NCBI RefSeq assembly: GCF_020906515.1
Contig: NC_085849.1
Span: forward strand, 620,001 to 684,000
DNA from: Vanrija pseudolonga
Taxonomy: Eukaryota > Basidiomycota > Tremellomycetes > Trichosporonales > Trichosporonaceae
Length of the DNA stretch: 64,000 nt
Direction: 5' to 3'
Made by a program: the position numbers and the translations under genes. Within the stretch, counting starts at the first letter, position 1. Each line of letters begins with the position of its first letter. Under the pieces are notes generated by a model. That model made no database searches and was not told where the DNA came from. It was given only the letters and a program-made list of their open reading frames with translations. Shown piece after piece: positions 35,126 through 44,801 of the stretch.

Positions 35126-36254
35126 CTATGCCAGCTGCCGGAATGTGAGGCTAATTCGACCGTGTTTGACTTTTGGTTCTTTCGGGATCTCATGCTGCGG
35201 GCGTGTCAGTGGCAACCCTGATGGCCCACAGCTGCTCACCTTCCAAAAGTCCTGCGTCATCCCTGCTGTCAGAGGCCATACCTCACGAACACACCTACCC
35301 TGCATGACGAGGAGACTGCCATTGGCGAGGCTGAGCATGTCAGATAAACTCACGACCACCGCCTTTGACTCACAGCCAGCGCCTCGTCTCGCGCTTCGCC
35401 AGCTCGGCACTGCGCTCCGGTGGAACGACAATAGCACTTGCCTTGGGTGGCAAGCGAGGCGTCATGACAAACGTCCGCTCGGCACCGACGCTCAAGCTGG
35501 CAATGACGACATTGTCGCGCGTGTCCGAGTGACGCCTGGACAGCACAGACGCCACAGTCAGCGGTGATGGGTGAACAAGGCCGCCGAGAACCCACATACC
35601 CAATGTATACGCTGCCGTCGTCGTAGCGGTTGAGCATGACGTGGTTGAACTGCACGCCGAGGGCGTCCTCTACGCGACTGGCCATGGCGCGCAGCGCGGG
35701 AGGAAGGGGGTAGTGCACGTCGATCTCGGCCCCAGAGTACTTGAAGCTCGTGCCTGGGGTCGTCGCGTACACTGCCACTGCGCGCGACTGCGTGATGGTC
35801 TTGCCGTAGACTGTGATCCTGGGGTTGTCTGTGTATGCGTGAGTCGATGAAGAGGGGGTGTGGACGAAAGGACAGCAGGCGAGGATACTTACACCCTGGA
35901 CGCGTTAGCCCGAGCTTGCACCACACAACCTACAGGTGTCAAGGGCCGCGAGCTCGTGGTACCACTGCACCGCGTCGTCCTCGGCGATGAACTTGTCTTG
36001 GTCAGAAAAGAATGCGCGCTGCTCAGGCGAGCTGGCGGCGGGGGACGTACCGAAGGGTGGTAGTAGACATCTGCGCCAAAACCTAGCTCTCTCATGTGCC
36101 ATTGTTCAAAGCCGTCACGTGTCGGAGGCTTGGGGGCGGGGGCGGGAGGGGCGCGAGGTGGAGGTGCTGTGGGCCCTGGTGCGACATTGCGCTTTGAGCG
36201 ACGCGGTGGTGGTTGCTGCGAGTCTGTGGTCGCGGGGAGCTTGCGCTTTGCCAT
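35126..36254 (-). CDS. AlkB-family Fe(II)/2-oxoglutarate dioxygenase (ALKBH2/3-like DNA/RNA dealkylase)
   Basis: 259 residues in eight exons: 36254-36051, 35991-35934, 35895-35893, 35828-35600, 35535-35374, 35330-35299, 35262-35240, 35194-35126. It should oxidatively remove alkyl lesions such as 1-methyladenine and 3-methylcytosine. After a basic Pro-rich N terminus come TWYNPRITVYGK, the substrate lid FNHVMLNRYDDGSVYIG, and iron ligands in RHSD. IASLSVGAERTFVM and NGSLLVMQG follow. The second iron His is in FWKHEIPKE and the 2-oxoglutarate Arg is in HGRISLTFR. All catalytic residues are present. The WY of the TWYNP motif exists only if a three-base exon (35893-35895) is used. Introns are 36-64 bases. 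Confidence 0.92.
35829..35933 (-). other. Three-base micro-exon of the AlkB gene (35893-35895) with flanking introns
   Basis: On the minus strand, intron 35933-35896 starts GTAGGT, carries GGCTAAC and ends TCCAG. Then GGT stands alone. Intron 35892-35829 starts GTAAGT and ends CACAG. Both introns are phase 1, so GGT finishes a Trp codon (T|GG) and opens a Tyr codon (T|AC), restoring WY before NPRITVYGK. Skipping it stays in frame but deletes the Trp. Confidence 0.75.
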
Positions 36255-36701
36255 TTGTACAGAGTGCAAGAGGAAGGAAGCCCCCGGATTTTGAAAGAGA
36301 TGATGAGTGCTCGAGGTAGGGTTTACTTTTGGATCGAGGACGAGACCAGGCAGGAAATCGACTGGCGTCACTGGCGACTGGGCAGTGTCGTCATTCAAAG
36401 TGGCAGCACAGCCGCGGAACCAAACCCAATGGCAGTGGCCGCAAGGACTCTCTGTAGGGGGGCACACTTTGGGTGTAACGCTGCGCGCACTCTGAGCTAC
36501 AGTATGCTTGTTTGCAGTTGACGGTGAAGGGGGGGTGACAGCTCAGGGAGAGGAGTCACCGCCAGCCAAGAGAGCAAGTGATTCACACTTTATGATGCAG
36601 AAGGGTTGGTTGGCTATGGACGATTGTTCTACAGTGCCACGCCAAATATGAGCAGCTCAGCTGGCTTTTAACAGTGGGGGTAGTCTATATGCAGAGTAAA
36701 C

Positions 36702-38459
36702 CTAGGCCACAGTGGCATTAAGGTCCTCCTCAGAGGTAGAGGTAGGAAGCGCAACATGGCCCTTGCGGGCGAGCTCCTGGCAGCGGTCGTAACAAAACTG
36801 CCAGACGAGGAACTCGCAGTAGACGAAGAGAGCCACGCCGATCCAGAAGATGATGTCAAAGACAAAGTGGAACGCGACGTACACAAACGCGTGGCCGGCA
36901 ATGGCGTAGTAGATGATAAGACCGAGGCCAAAGACGTCAAAGACGGCGATCTGGATCCAGGTCCACTTGTACAGTCCGTGGGCACGGCCCTCGGCGTAGT
37001 ACTCGGCGAGGTAGCTCGCGCAGAGGAGGCCCTTGGTCGTGGCGACGAACAGGAGCGAGAGGGTCGCGACGAGGTAGATGGGGCGGAGCGAGTACTGGAA
37101 CGCGGTGACAGACGCGGTGAGCACGAAGATGGTAGCGAGCTTGTAGAAGGTCTCGATGGGGCGAAGGCGGAAGCCGTACGAGAGCTCGAAGAGGTAAAGG
37201 GTGGTGATGAGGAGCGCAGCGAAGCGGACACGCTGGACGGCGACAAGGGTCTCGTCACCAAACACTGCAGGGATGGCGGCGAACTCGAGGATGAAGGCGA
37301 TAGCGCCAATGACCAGGGTGAGGATGGCGAGCACGGTGCGGTGCTTCCTCTTCTCCTGGCGGAGGCTCAGCTCGTCCGAGTCCTCGACCAAGGAAGGGTC
37401 CCTGGCGGTAAGGATAGCCTCGAGAAGCTTGGCAGCGATGATGATGGCGACAAAGAGGTAAACACCGTTGGCGGCATACAGGGTCGTGTCCCAGCTGGCC
37501 TGGTTCTCGCGCTCCATGAGGATCTCGATGCCCGAGTTGACGTGCGAGCTGCCCGTCATCTTGATGTGGCCAATGTAGGGCTTGTTCTCCTCGTTGGGGG
37601 TGAGGGGGCCGATGAAGCCGTGGGGGAAGTGGTCGGCGGTGACGACCTCAAAGTAGTCGCGCTTGATGCACATGTCGCCGCCCGATGGTCCGACGTGGTC
37701 GCAGTGGATCTCGGGGCGGAGCTCGAGCATGCCAACGTGGAGGAAGCGGCAGGCAATGTTGTCGCCGCCGAGGTGCCACATGTCGCCGATCTCCTTGGTG
37801 TCGAGGAGGTGGCTCATCCAGTGGTCAAACGAGTCGTACTGCTTGTTGTCACCGTAGCAGTAGTTCTGGGCACCGGTACACGTCTGGTTGGCATAGTACT
37901 GGGCCCAGACCTGCGTGTCGTTGTCCCACTTGTCGAGACCGATCCACTCGGCCATGGCAGGTACCTGGAGGGGGAGGATGACCTCGGACGCCCACGGCCA
38001 GCGGCGGAAGGTGGTCGTGTACTCTGTGATCTGCTGCTGGTCGTTGAGGGTGAAGAAGGTGATGAGCTCGAGAGGGAAGGTGCGGTTGATGTAGGGGTAC
38101 TCAAAGTCGAAGACGACGGACGCGGCGACATTGTCGTTCTCGACGAGCAGCGCCGTGACAGTGTAGTTCTTGGGGATACCGAGGAACGAGGGGCCCGTCG
38201 TGTCGAGGTGACCGAAGAGGCCAAACATGTATTCCGTGTTGAGCTCGCGGCCGTCAAAGTTGGTCGTAGCGTCGACGGTGCCGTGGACGTCCTCGGAGAA
38301 GAGGGTCGAGTTGATGGCGTCGGCCTGCTTCTTGCTGTTGGGCCAGAGGAACTGCTTGGAGAAGTTGTCGACGATCCGGAGGTTGTCGTACTCTGACCTG
38401 CTGCGTGCAGCGACGGCACCGAGCGCGCCGAGCGCGACGAGGAGGGACGAGGGCCTCAT
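36702..38459 (-). CDS. Seven-helix membrane protein with a large secreted-side N-terminal domain
   Basis: 585 residues, one exon. A signal peptide (MRPSSLLVALGALGAVAARS) leads to an ectodomain of about 320 residues. It has several N-glycosylation sequons (NST, NYT, NRT, NDT, NQT) and clustered Cys (TCTGAQNYC, IACRFLH, EIHCDH, DMC). Its first part (DNFSKQFLWPNSKKQADAIN, FRRWPW) resembles NTF2/SnoaL-like folds; this is a weak fold guess. Then follow seven hydrophobic helices, beginning LYAANGVYLFVAIIIAAKLL and ending VALFVYCEFLVWQF, and a short acidic/Thr tail. The layout is receptor-like, but I see no known GPCR motif and cannot name a ligand. It is unusual here in lacking introns. Confidence 0.8.
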   Translation of the reverse strand: MRPSSLLVALGALGAVAARSRSEYDNLRIVDNFSKQFLWPNSKKQADAINSTLFSEDVHGTVDATTNFDGRELNTEYMFGLFGHLDTTGPSFLGIPKNYTVTALLVENDNVAASVVFDFEYPYINRTFPLELITFFTLNDQQQITEYTTTFRRWPWASEVILPLQVPAMAEWIGLDKWDNDTQVWAQYYANQTCTGAQNYCYGDNKQYDSFDHWMSHLLDTKEIGDMWHLGGDNIACRFLHVGMLELRPEIHCDHVGPSGGDMCIKRDYFEVVTADHFPHGFIGPLTPNEENKPYIGHIKMTGSSHVNSGIEILMERENQASWDTTLYAANGVYLFVAIIIAAKLLEAILTARDPSLVEDSDELSLRQEKRKHRTVLAILTLVIGAIAFILEFAAIPAVFGDETLVAVQRVRFAALLITTLYLFELSYGFRLRPIETFYKLATIFVLTASVTAFQYSLRPIYLVATLSLLFVATTKGLLCASYLAEYYAEGRAHGLYKWTWIQIAVFDVFGLGLIIYYAIAGHAFVYVAFHFVFDIIFWIGVALFVYCEFLVWQFCYDRCQELARKGHVALPTSTSEEDLNATVA

Positions 38460-40281
38460 GCTGGTGGGGGTGGGGGGTGGGTGGTTAGTAGGCAGAGGAA
38501 TGGAGAAGGGGCAGTGACTGCCCGGTACGAGGCATTATATCTGGCGGCCCGTCGTTCGGACGGACGGACGAGCGACGAGGGCGGCGGCGCGTCCATGCCC
38601 GGGAAGCAGCAGAGCTTGTCTGTCTCTTCTCGTCACCTGCAAGTGGAGGGGGGGGTGGGCCTTGCGCATCAAGCTCGGGTCAGGCTGGAGGAAGCCTTGC
38701 GGCCCAGCCTTGGCGTGCAGCCGCGGGGTGCGGCAGTCGCAGCGTTTCAGAATGTGGGGGGACAGACAGACGCATCCGCGAAGCGCGGACGCGGCGACGG
38801 CGGCGTGCTGGCGGCCAGCGCCCACGAAGATGGAGTGTGGCCTGGCAAACATTACGCAAGGGGTACGACGACGACCAGGAAACTGTTAAAGGTACCAGGA
38901 GGGCGGCCGGCGCGGCTGCCCTGATCCTGACCCGACGAGCGACCGAAACACGAGGGTGCCGAGGGAGGCGGTGGCCGGCTGACTCGGTCGCTGGGTTGCC
39001 GTGATAGTCGGCGCGGGGTGGGCAAAGCGAAGAGCGAGGGGAGGCATGGGAATGTCTGGGTGGTGGGCTGGGGTGGGTGGCCGCTGGTGCTGCGACGCGG
39101 CTCCACTCCCCCTACCCTCGCACGTTTGAGGGGGGTGCGCGGCATGCAAGTACAGGAGGAGGTGGTCTTCCGCACGATCTGCGGCAGGCAGGACAGACAG
39201 ACATGACAAGATCGCCGCAGCGTGCCCTGCTCGCTGACGTGTGGATTGGCCGTGTGAGCGGCGTGTGTGCGACAGCGCTGATCCCCCGCCCATTCCATTC
39301 ATTACCACGCCGCCGTCTCTTCTCCATTGGAAGACCGGCAAGCACCGCATAAGCATATCCATCCATAACAAGCAAAGGGTACCCGCTAGCAAATCCTATT
39401 ATGAACTTATGTAGCAGCAGCTGTGCTCCTGTGCTCCCGTCCTCGGGCTGCAGGCGGCGACAAGAGCGTCTAGACGACCAGGGTTAAAACCTTATTACGA
39501 CGTGTGCTTGTCGACCCGCCGCGCTGCTGCTGCATGCAGTATGCAGCAGCAGCAGCGTTTCAGCTGTTCCGTATCCGCCGGGCCCGGCCTTGGGCGGGTG
39601 GCATGTCATCACGCCAGCCAGCCAATGCATGGGGGTGTGTGTCATGGTGTGTACGCAAGATTGAAGCAGCGTAACGCCTCGCCTCCGTCAAGACCGGCAC
39701 CGTGGGGATCGGAGACGAGGCAGTCTAGCATCTGATCCATCTGTGCATCTGGTGCTCACTCACGTACATCCATTGCTTATCGGGCGTCGTGCTCGATGCG
39801 GAGGCGGCGTGGCGGGGACGGTGAGCGCCCGGGTTCCTGGTGGTGGATCGATGTCGACGCCGCACAGACGTATTGCATCGGCGTCAGATCCTGGGCAAGG
39901 GCGAGTGTGCAGAGTGGGTGCGAGTGCGAGTGAGTGGTCTGCTGACCTCGATGCATGTGTGCATGGTCGTCGTTGTGGAATACACTCTGCACCGCCTGGC
40001 CCGTTGGCAGTGCACGACCGGGAATGCAGTGTGCATTAGGTTAACCTTGTTACTGGCGCTCTTACCACGATTACCACGACGGCGTCGCCTCCAAGCCGCC
40101 CTTTCCATCCCATCCCAGCCCTCGGCCCTCACTCCTCACTCTGCCCCCTCCTTCCCCCTCCTCCCCCGGGATGTCTCAGTCGACCCCCAACCTCCGTCCG
40201 ACCGACACGCCCACAGCCAGAGCCCAAAACGCAAGTTGCAACTTGAGCAACAGCCTCCATGATGCAAAACAAAAGAATTAC
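38460..40281. other. 1.8-kb intergenic stretch
   Basis: No convincing gene. It holds the promoter of the seven-helix protein gene and a small CAG/CTG-rich patch with a near-palindrome at 39530-39556. Open frames are short and not protein-like. Confidence 0.4.
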
Positions 40282-40381
40282 AGTCTACTGCAGGGGTCGA
40301 ACCTACGACCGTTGGTTTTAGGCATCGCGGGACCGAAATCCCTAACCGAAGGCCAACGCTCTGCCACTGAGCTAAGCAGAC
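40282..40381 (-). tRNA. Intron-containing tRNA, probably tRNA-Arg(TCG)
   Basis: Minus strand. The acceptor arm GTCTGCT pairs with AGTAGAC with one G-T wobble. The D arm GCTC/GAGC encloses AGTGGCA (A box TAGCTCAGTGG), and the T arm GTAGG/CCTGC encloses TTCGACC (B box GGTTCGACCCC). The anticodon arm TTGGC/ACCAA is split by an intron of about 28 bases just after position 37. A loop reading CTTCGG puts TCG at 34-36 (plus-strand 40347-40349). There is a C-A mismatch at 31-39, and shifting the loop one base would read CGG (Pro), so isotype is tentative. A T-rich tract (TTCTTTTGTTTT) just downstream fits a polymerase III terminator. Confidence 0.75.
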
Positions 40382-41375
40382 GAATAAGACCGGCATCGGA
40401 GACTCCGGGCCGGCTGCCCGTTGCGCCCCGTCGATCATTTTAAGCTTACGACGGTGTGAGTGTGTGTGGCAGTGAGGAAGGAGGGAGGAGGACTTTGGTG
40501 CGTCCTCCACGGTGCGTAGCGCCGGCTGACGGCGCCGCTGGGTATGCATTGAGTTGTCTCTGGTCCTGGGTTGGCTCCTTGCTCGCCGTGCACCCTCTCG
40601 CAGCTCACCACGCCTGCACGGACTTCCTCCCGATGACGACCATCATCAGGGCCCACACATCGGCGTCCATCCACTCGTGTGCATGCCGGGGCGCGCAATT
40701 TGATTAACGCTGGTGAGTAGCGAGCGACCAGATCTGCGCGCTCAGGCTCGGGCGATCTACATTCCAGTGTCCAGCGTCATGCCGCCCTCCACCACAGACA
40801 GACAGCGTGAGCGATGCCTCTCTCTACCTTCGCATGCCTCGGCATGGCGGCGGCCGTTGCAGCACGGGCACCCGCGAAGCGATACTACCCAGCACGCCCC
40901 CCACTCCACTTGACGGTGTGCCGAGCGATGCCGCGCCACGCCCCCCTGCGGCCTACGGATCGCCGTTGAGATCTCCACCCCCCAGCGCCGACGGATATCG
41001 CTTGTCGCTATCGCGAAGCGGGGCGACGTGAAACGCAAGCCTGGCGCATGTTTTGGGTCTCCGCGCCGAGGAATGGCCTTCTCCATGCGGCCCCCGACGC
41101 CGCCCGGTTCGGCTTGGGCTTGGGCTTGGCCTGCATACATTCTCGGGCGGTGGCGAAGCCAGACTGAGGAAGGGAAGGTCAAAACACCGGCCGGGCGGGC
41201 GGGGTGCGTCTCGTCGCTTCCATCGAGGGTTGGCAGTTGGCCTTGTTTGTCTTGTCGTACTGACCACGGCGTCATCTTGACACTACTGGACCAGGCAGGC
41301 CGGACCAACAATCTTCACACTTGGACAGCCCATGTCCTAACAGCCATAGACTCGAACGCAGCAAACACCCTCCCA
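40382..41375. other. Intergenic, upstream of the methyltransferase gene
   Basis: About 1 kb with no supported gene. Confidence 0.35.
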
Positions 41376-42854
41376 ATGCCAAACTCGCTGGGCCAGCAGG
41401 ACGCCGGCCCGAGCCGGCATGACCAAGACCACGACAACAGTAACCACGACCACAGCAACAGCAACCACGACCACAGCAACAGCAACCACGACAGCGGCAG
41501 CACCACGGTCGATAAGCGCGAGCGAGAGCGGTGAGCCCGCCACCGACCCCAACTCACACCAGTCTCGACACGCTGCACGCGGCGCACACGCTCCTCCTCT
41601 CGCCGGCACACGACGAGCTCATCTCGGCCCACTTGGCGGACGTACATCGCTCCGGGCGGCGGAGTACGGTGCTAGACGTCGGCACAGTAAGCTGGTCGCG
41701 TATCTGTACACAGCTGACCACAGGGAACCGGCACCTGGGCATTCGCGATGGGCCGCCAACACCCTTTCGCGGACATTATCGGCGTCGAGTGGGTCGGTCC
41801 ACGACAGAGCTGACACCAGCATCAACTGGTCCGCATATGGCGTCCAAGACTCTCCGCACGGCAACGTCGAGTTCCGCACTGTTGGTGGGTTTGAACCGGA
41901 GTCCGTCCTGACGCACCAGACGTGACGAAACCCCTGCCGTGGGCCGGCGGAACGTTCGGTACGCCTCCCAGCAAGCACGACTAACCCCAGACCTGATACA
42001 TGTCAAGGCCATGGTGATGGACATCCCGCACTACCCGCAGCTGGTCGAACGGCTCGCGGTGACGCTCAAGCCGAGAGGCCTCATGATCCTAGTCGAGAGC
42101 TCGATGTCCTTCGTCGGTTGTTTGTCGCGTCGTCGGGATATTGACAATACTCCAGGAATGCATAGACGGCACGCCCTCGGCCGTCGTGGCTTCGTGGTGC
42201 TCGTCGCTGCGGGACGCCCTAGCCACCAAGAACTGTGCGTGTCCGTAGGCTGCGGTAGAGCTGACCCGCACAGCCGATATCGACCTGCCGCGTAACCTCG
42301 ACCGAACGGTAGCTGCCACCGGCGTATTGTAAGTGCCGACCGACCCAGACCCAACTGACCCCACCCAGCACGTCAGAGTTCTTCTTCCAGGAAGTAGGGT
42401 GCCCCGTCGGCGCGTACATGCGCAGTGGTGAGTCGTAGTGTAGTTCTGGACGCCTGCCCCGCCCAGCCGCCCCGCCCGCTGACGCTCGCCCGCGCAGAGT
42501 TGTCGCCCCGGAAACCGCAACCGTGCCGTCCCCTGCCGTGCCGTGCCGCTGACGCCACACCATCTAGGCTCGGAGCGCCTCCTCCGAGCGGGGAGGCTAC
42601 ACGCGTCCGTCATCCAGCCGACCTTGTGGCGCCTGATATCGAGCCGTCTGGAGCCCGGACCGCGGCGGCGGAACCTCGAGAGTCTGAGCGATGAATGCGC
42701 CCGCGATGTGAGCTGAGACGACGTCCTCCTTCAGCTGACCCCACCCCAGCTCATATCCCCGTCGTCGCGCTACATCCAACGCCTGTTCGCAGTGTACGCC
42801 TTCAAGCGGCCGAGTAGCGATCGGCTCCTCCCCAGACATCGGCATTCCTACTAG
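41376..42854 (+). CDS. Class I SAM-dependent methyltransferase with a His/Asn/Asp/Ser-rich N-terminal tail
   Basis: 335 residues in eleven exons: 41376-41530, 41563-41686, 41724-41788, 41820-41884, 41920-41958, 41991-42112, 42156-42234, 42274-42328, 42369-42427, 42568-42707, 42750-42854. Motif I is VLDVGTGTGTWAFAMG, then IIGVDIN (acidic end of strand 2), PHGNVEFRTVDVTKPLPW, TFDLIHVKAMVMDI and the post-motif LAVTLKPRGLMILVE. The C terminus (SRYIQRLFAVYAFK) resembles fungal methyltransferases of secondary or unknown metabolism. Residues 14-44 repeat HDHSNSN-like units. Introns are as short as 31-32 bases. The donor at 42113 (GTCGGT) is non-consensus and the 140-base intron 42428-42567 could hide another exon, so those joins are less sure. 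Substrate unknown. Confidence 0.82.
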
Positions 42855-42987
42855 CTCTCGTGCCTCACGTCGTCGTTCCGGGATCTTCGTCGTTGAACAC
42901 TGCTACTTCCACGAGCCATACACGCACAACGAGCAGCCATACACGACGCTTTGCGAAAGAAGTGATGCATCTCTTGCTCCTCCTCGC

Positions 42988-44228
42988 TCATCGATGGCGG
43001 CTGATCAGGCCCTCGCGGTCCGCCTCGGGGCTCCAGTAGACTGTCGCGCGGCCGGGGTGCGGCGCCCGGCTGCTTGGCACGTCGACGACAAGCGACAGCA
43101 GCGTAAAGTGCCCCGCGGCGTTCTTGACGTAGTCGGCGCGGACCTCGCCGATCTTGTACGTTCCCGGCGGCTCGGATTTGGTCACGCTGCGCACAGCCGA
43201 CGCGGCACCCCGCAAGCTGAGCGACGACGCCCAGCGGCCCAGCAGGCCGGGGCTGCTCGCGTCCTTGCTCTCTCCGGCAGCACCGGCGGCGGCCGTGACA
43301 GGCTGCACGATATCCGTGGCCGGCTCGACAGGCTCGCTCGCAACGCCGAGGAGATACGCGCCCTGCCGTGCCCAGCCCTCGGCCTTGGCCCACCACTTCT
43401 TCGCCCACGACAGCGGCTCGGGCTCGTCCCGCCCCCGCCCGTGCACCCAGAACGTGATGAGCAGGTGGTCGCGCCCCGAGATGGGGTGGCGCACCGCGCG
43501 GTGCACGACGGGTGCGGACCCGCGCGTAGGTGCCGACGAGTGCGGCGAGTGAGTGTACGAGAGCGGTGGGAGGAGGTAGCCGTTGAGCTGGGGTGTGGGT
43601 TAGCTTGAGCTGTCGACCGCAGGAGCAGCTCCAACCCACCGCGTCAGAATCCCGGATCATGTCAATGCACTGCGAGTAGAGCACACTCGGCGAGTTCTTG
43701 GCGAACAGCTCGGTCGTGAGCGCGATCGTCAAGATGACAAACAGGCCACCGCCGACGAGGATGATCGCGAGGTTACCGCTCTGCCTGAACGCGCGTCCAA
43801 CTGCCACCATCAGCACAACCCTCCCCCGTACCGGCGCACTCACTCTTCCCGCGCACCCCGAGGTCGGACCAAGCCTTCCACGGCTTCTTGCGGCCGCTAG
43901 CGCCGACGCCGAGTGGAAAAGGGCCAGCATGGTCGCGCTGCGCGTCGGCCGCGGTGGCGCGGCGGCGCGCCTCGGCCTCGAGGCGCTCGAGCAGCTCGGA
44001 CGTCGACTCGGCCGGCTTGCCGCGGCTGCCGGCGCCGGGCTGGTACTTCGGGTCGTCGGTATGGCTCGCGAGGTGGCGCGTGAGGGTCGGCATCACGCGC
44101 GGCGCGGCAGCCGTCGGACGCGCGAGCGCGTGCAGTGCGCGCGACGACAGCGGGAGCACGAACGCCGCCCGGGGCGCCGCGCTGCCGATGCACGCGGCCG
44201 CGACGGGGAGGAGCAGTCGTGGCGGCAT
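42988..44228 (-). CDS. TIM21: TIM21-like subunit of the mitochondrial TIM23 translocase
   Basis: 381 residues in three exons: 44228-43844, 43800-43640, 43587-42988. The N terminus (MPPRLLLPVAAACIGS, Arg/Ala-rich, no acids) is a mitochondrial presequence. A transmembrane helix (NLAIILVGGGLFVILTIALT) is followed by ELFAKNSPSVLYSQCIDMIR, the hallmark start of the Tim21 intermembrane-space domain, and a later VRHPISGRDHLLITFWVHGR. Tim21 links the TOM and TIM23 complexes and the respiratory chain at the inner membrane. The exon 2 acceptor at 43801 was chosen because only it gives GKIGRAFRQSGN in frame. A Gly/Ser/Ala-rich insert makes it longer than the yeast protein. Converges with the methyltransferase gene. 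Confidence 0.87.
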
Positions 44229-44801
44229 GGCGAGGTGGTGTGAAGTGAGTGTGTGATGGTGGTGGTGACGGGTGCTTGGCCCATAAGGTCTTTGGACGTC
44301 ATTTGGCTAAGACGAGCCAAGTAATGTAGGCGGGGTCAAATGCCCGCGTGGAAGACACGCGACTCTCGCACCGTGCGCCAGCCAGCGCCCAGCGACGCGT
44401 CGTATAAATCTTCGCACCTGCGGCTCGTCGTGTTCCCCATCATTCATCACTCTCGACCGACTCAGCATACGCAAGTACGCGCACAAGTCACGGCGGCAGG
44501 CGCCCATCCTGCCCCCACCCCGTCGAGGGTGTAGAGTTTAGTCCTCGTTTGAGGGTCGTCGGCGGGGATCCTACCCCGGCTTCCCATAGTTTGGACACAA
44601 ATGCGGACGCGGCGCGCCGGGTTTGCGCTTGCGCTCATCCTGTGAGCGCCGTGGCTGGTGCTGGCCGGTGGCCGCATAGTACGCGGGGCTCACGAGCTCA
44701 ACCATCTCATGTCACTCTTCTGCATCTACTATATCCACCCTATCTAATTTGTATCTGACAACACTGATTTCTAACCCCAGCCGACGAGGACGAGGACGCG
44801 C
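44229..44801. other. Intergenic: TIM21 promoter
   Basis: 573 bases between two minus-strand genes, with nothing distinctive. Confidence 0.4.

Noticed and set aside
36756-38396. 546-codon plus-strand open frame
   Set aside because: It is exactly antisense to the single-exon seven-helix protein gene. Long antisense frames are expected from C/G-ending codons, and its translation is a Val/Asp/Glu/Gly-rich shadow.
41880-41900. B-box-like GGTTCAAACCC on the minus strand, hinting at a tRNA
   Set aside because: No pairing T stem, A box or acceptor arm can be drawn, and it lies at an exon/intron join of the methyltransferase gene.
42851-43930. 359-codon minus-strand open frame
   Set aside because: It uses one TIM21 exon in frame and then runs off frame through other exons and introns. 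The three-exon TIM21 model explains the conserved parts.
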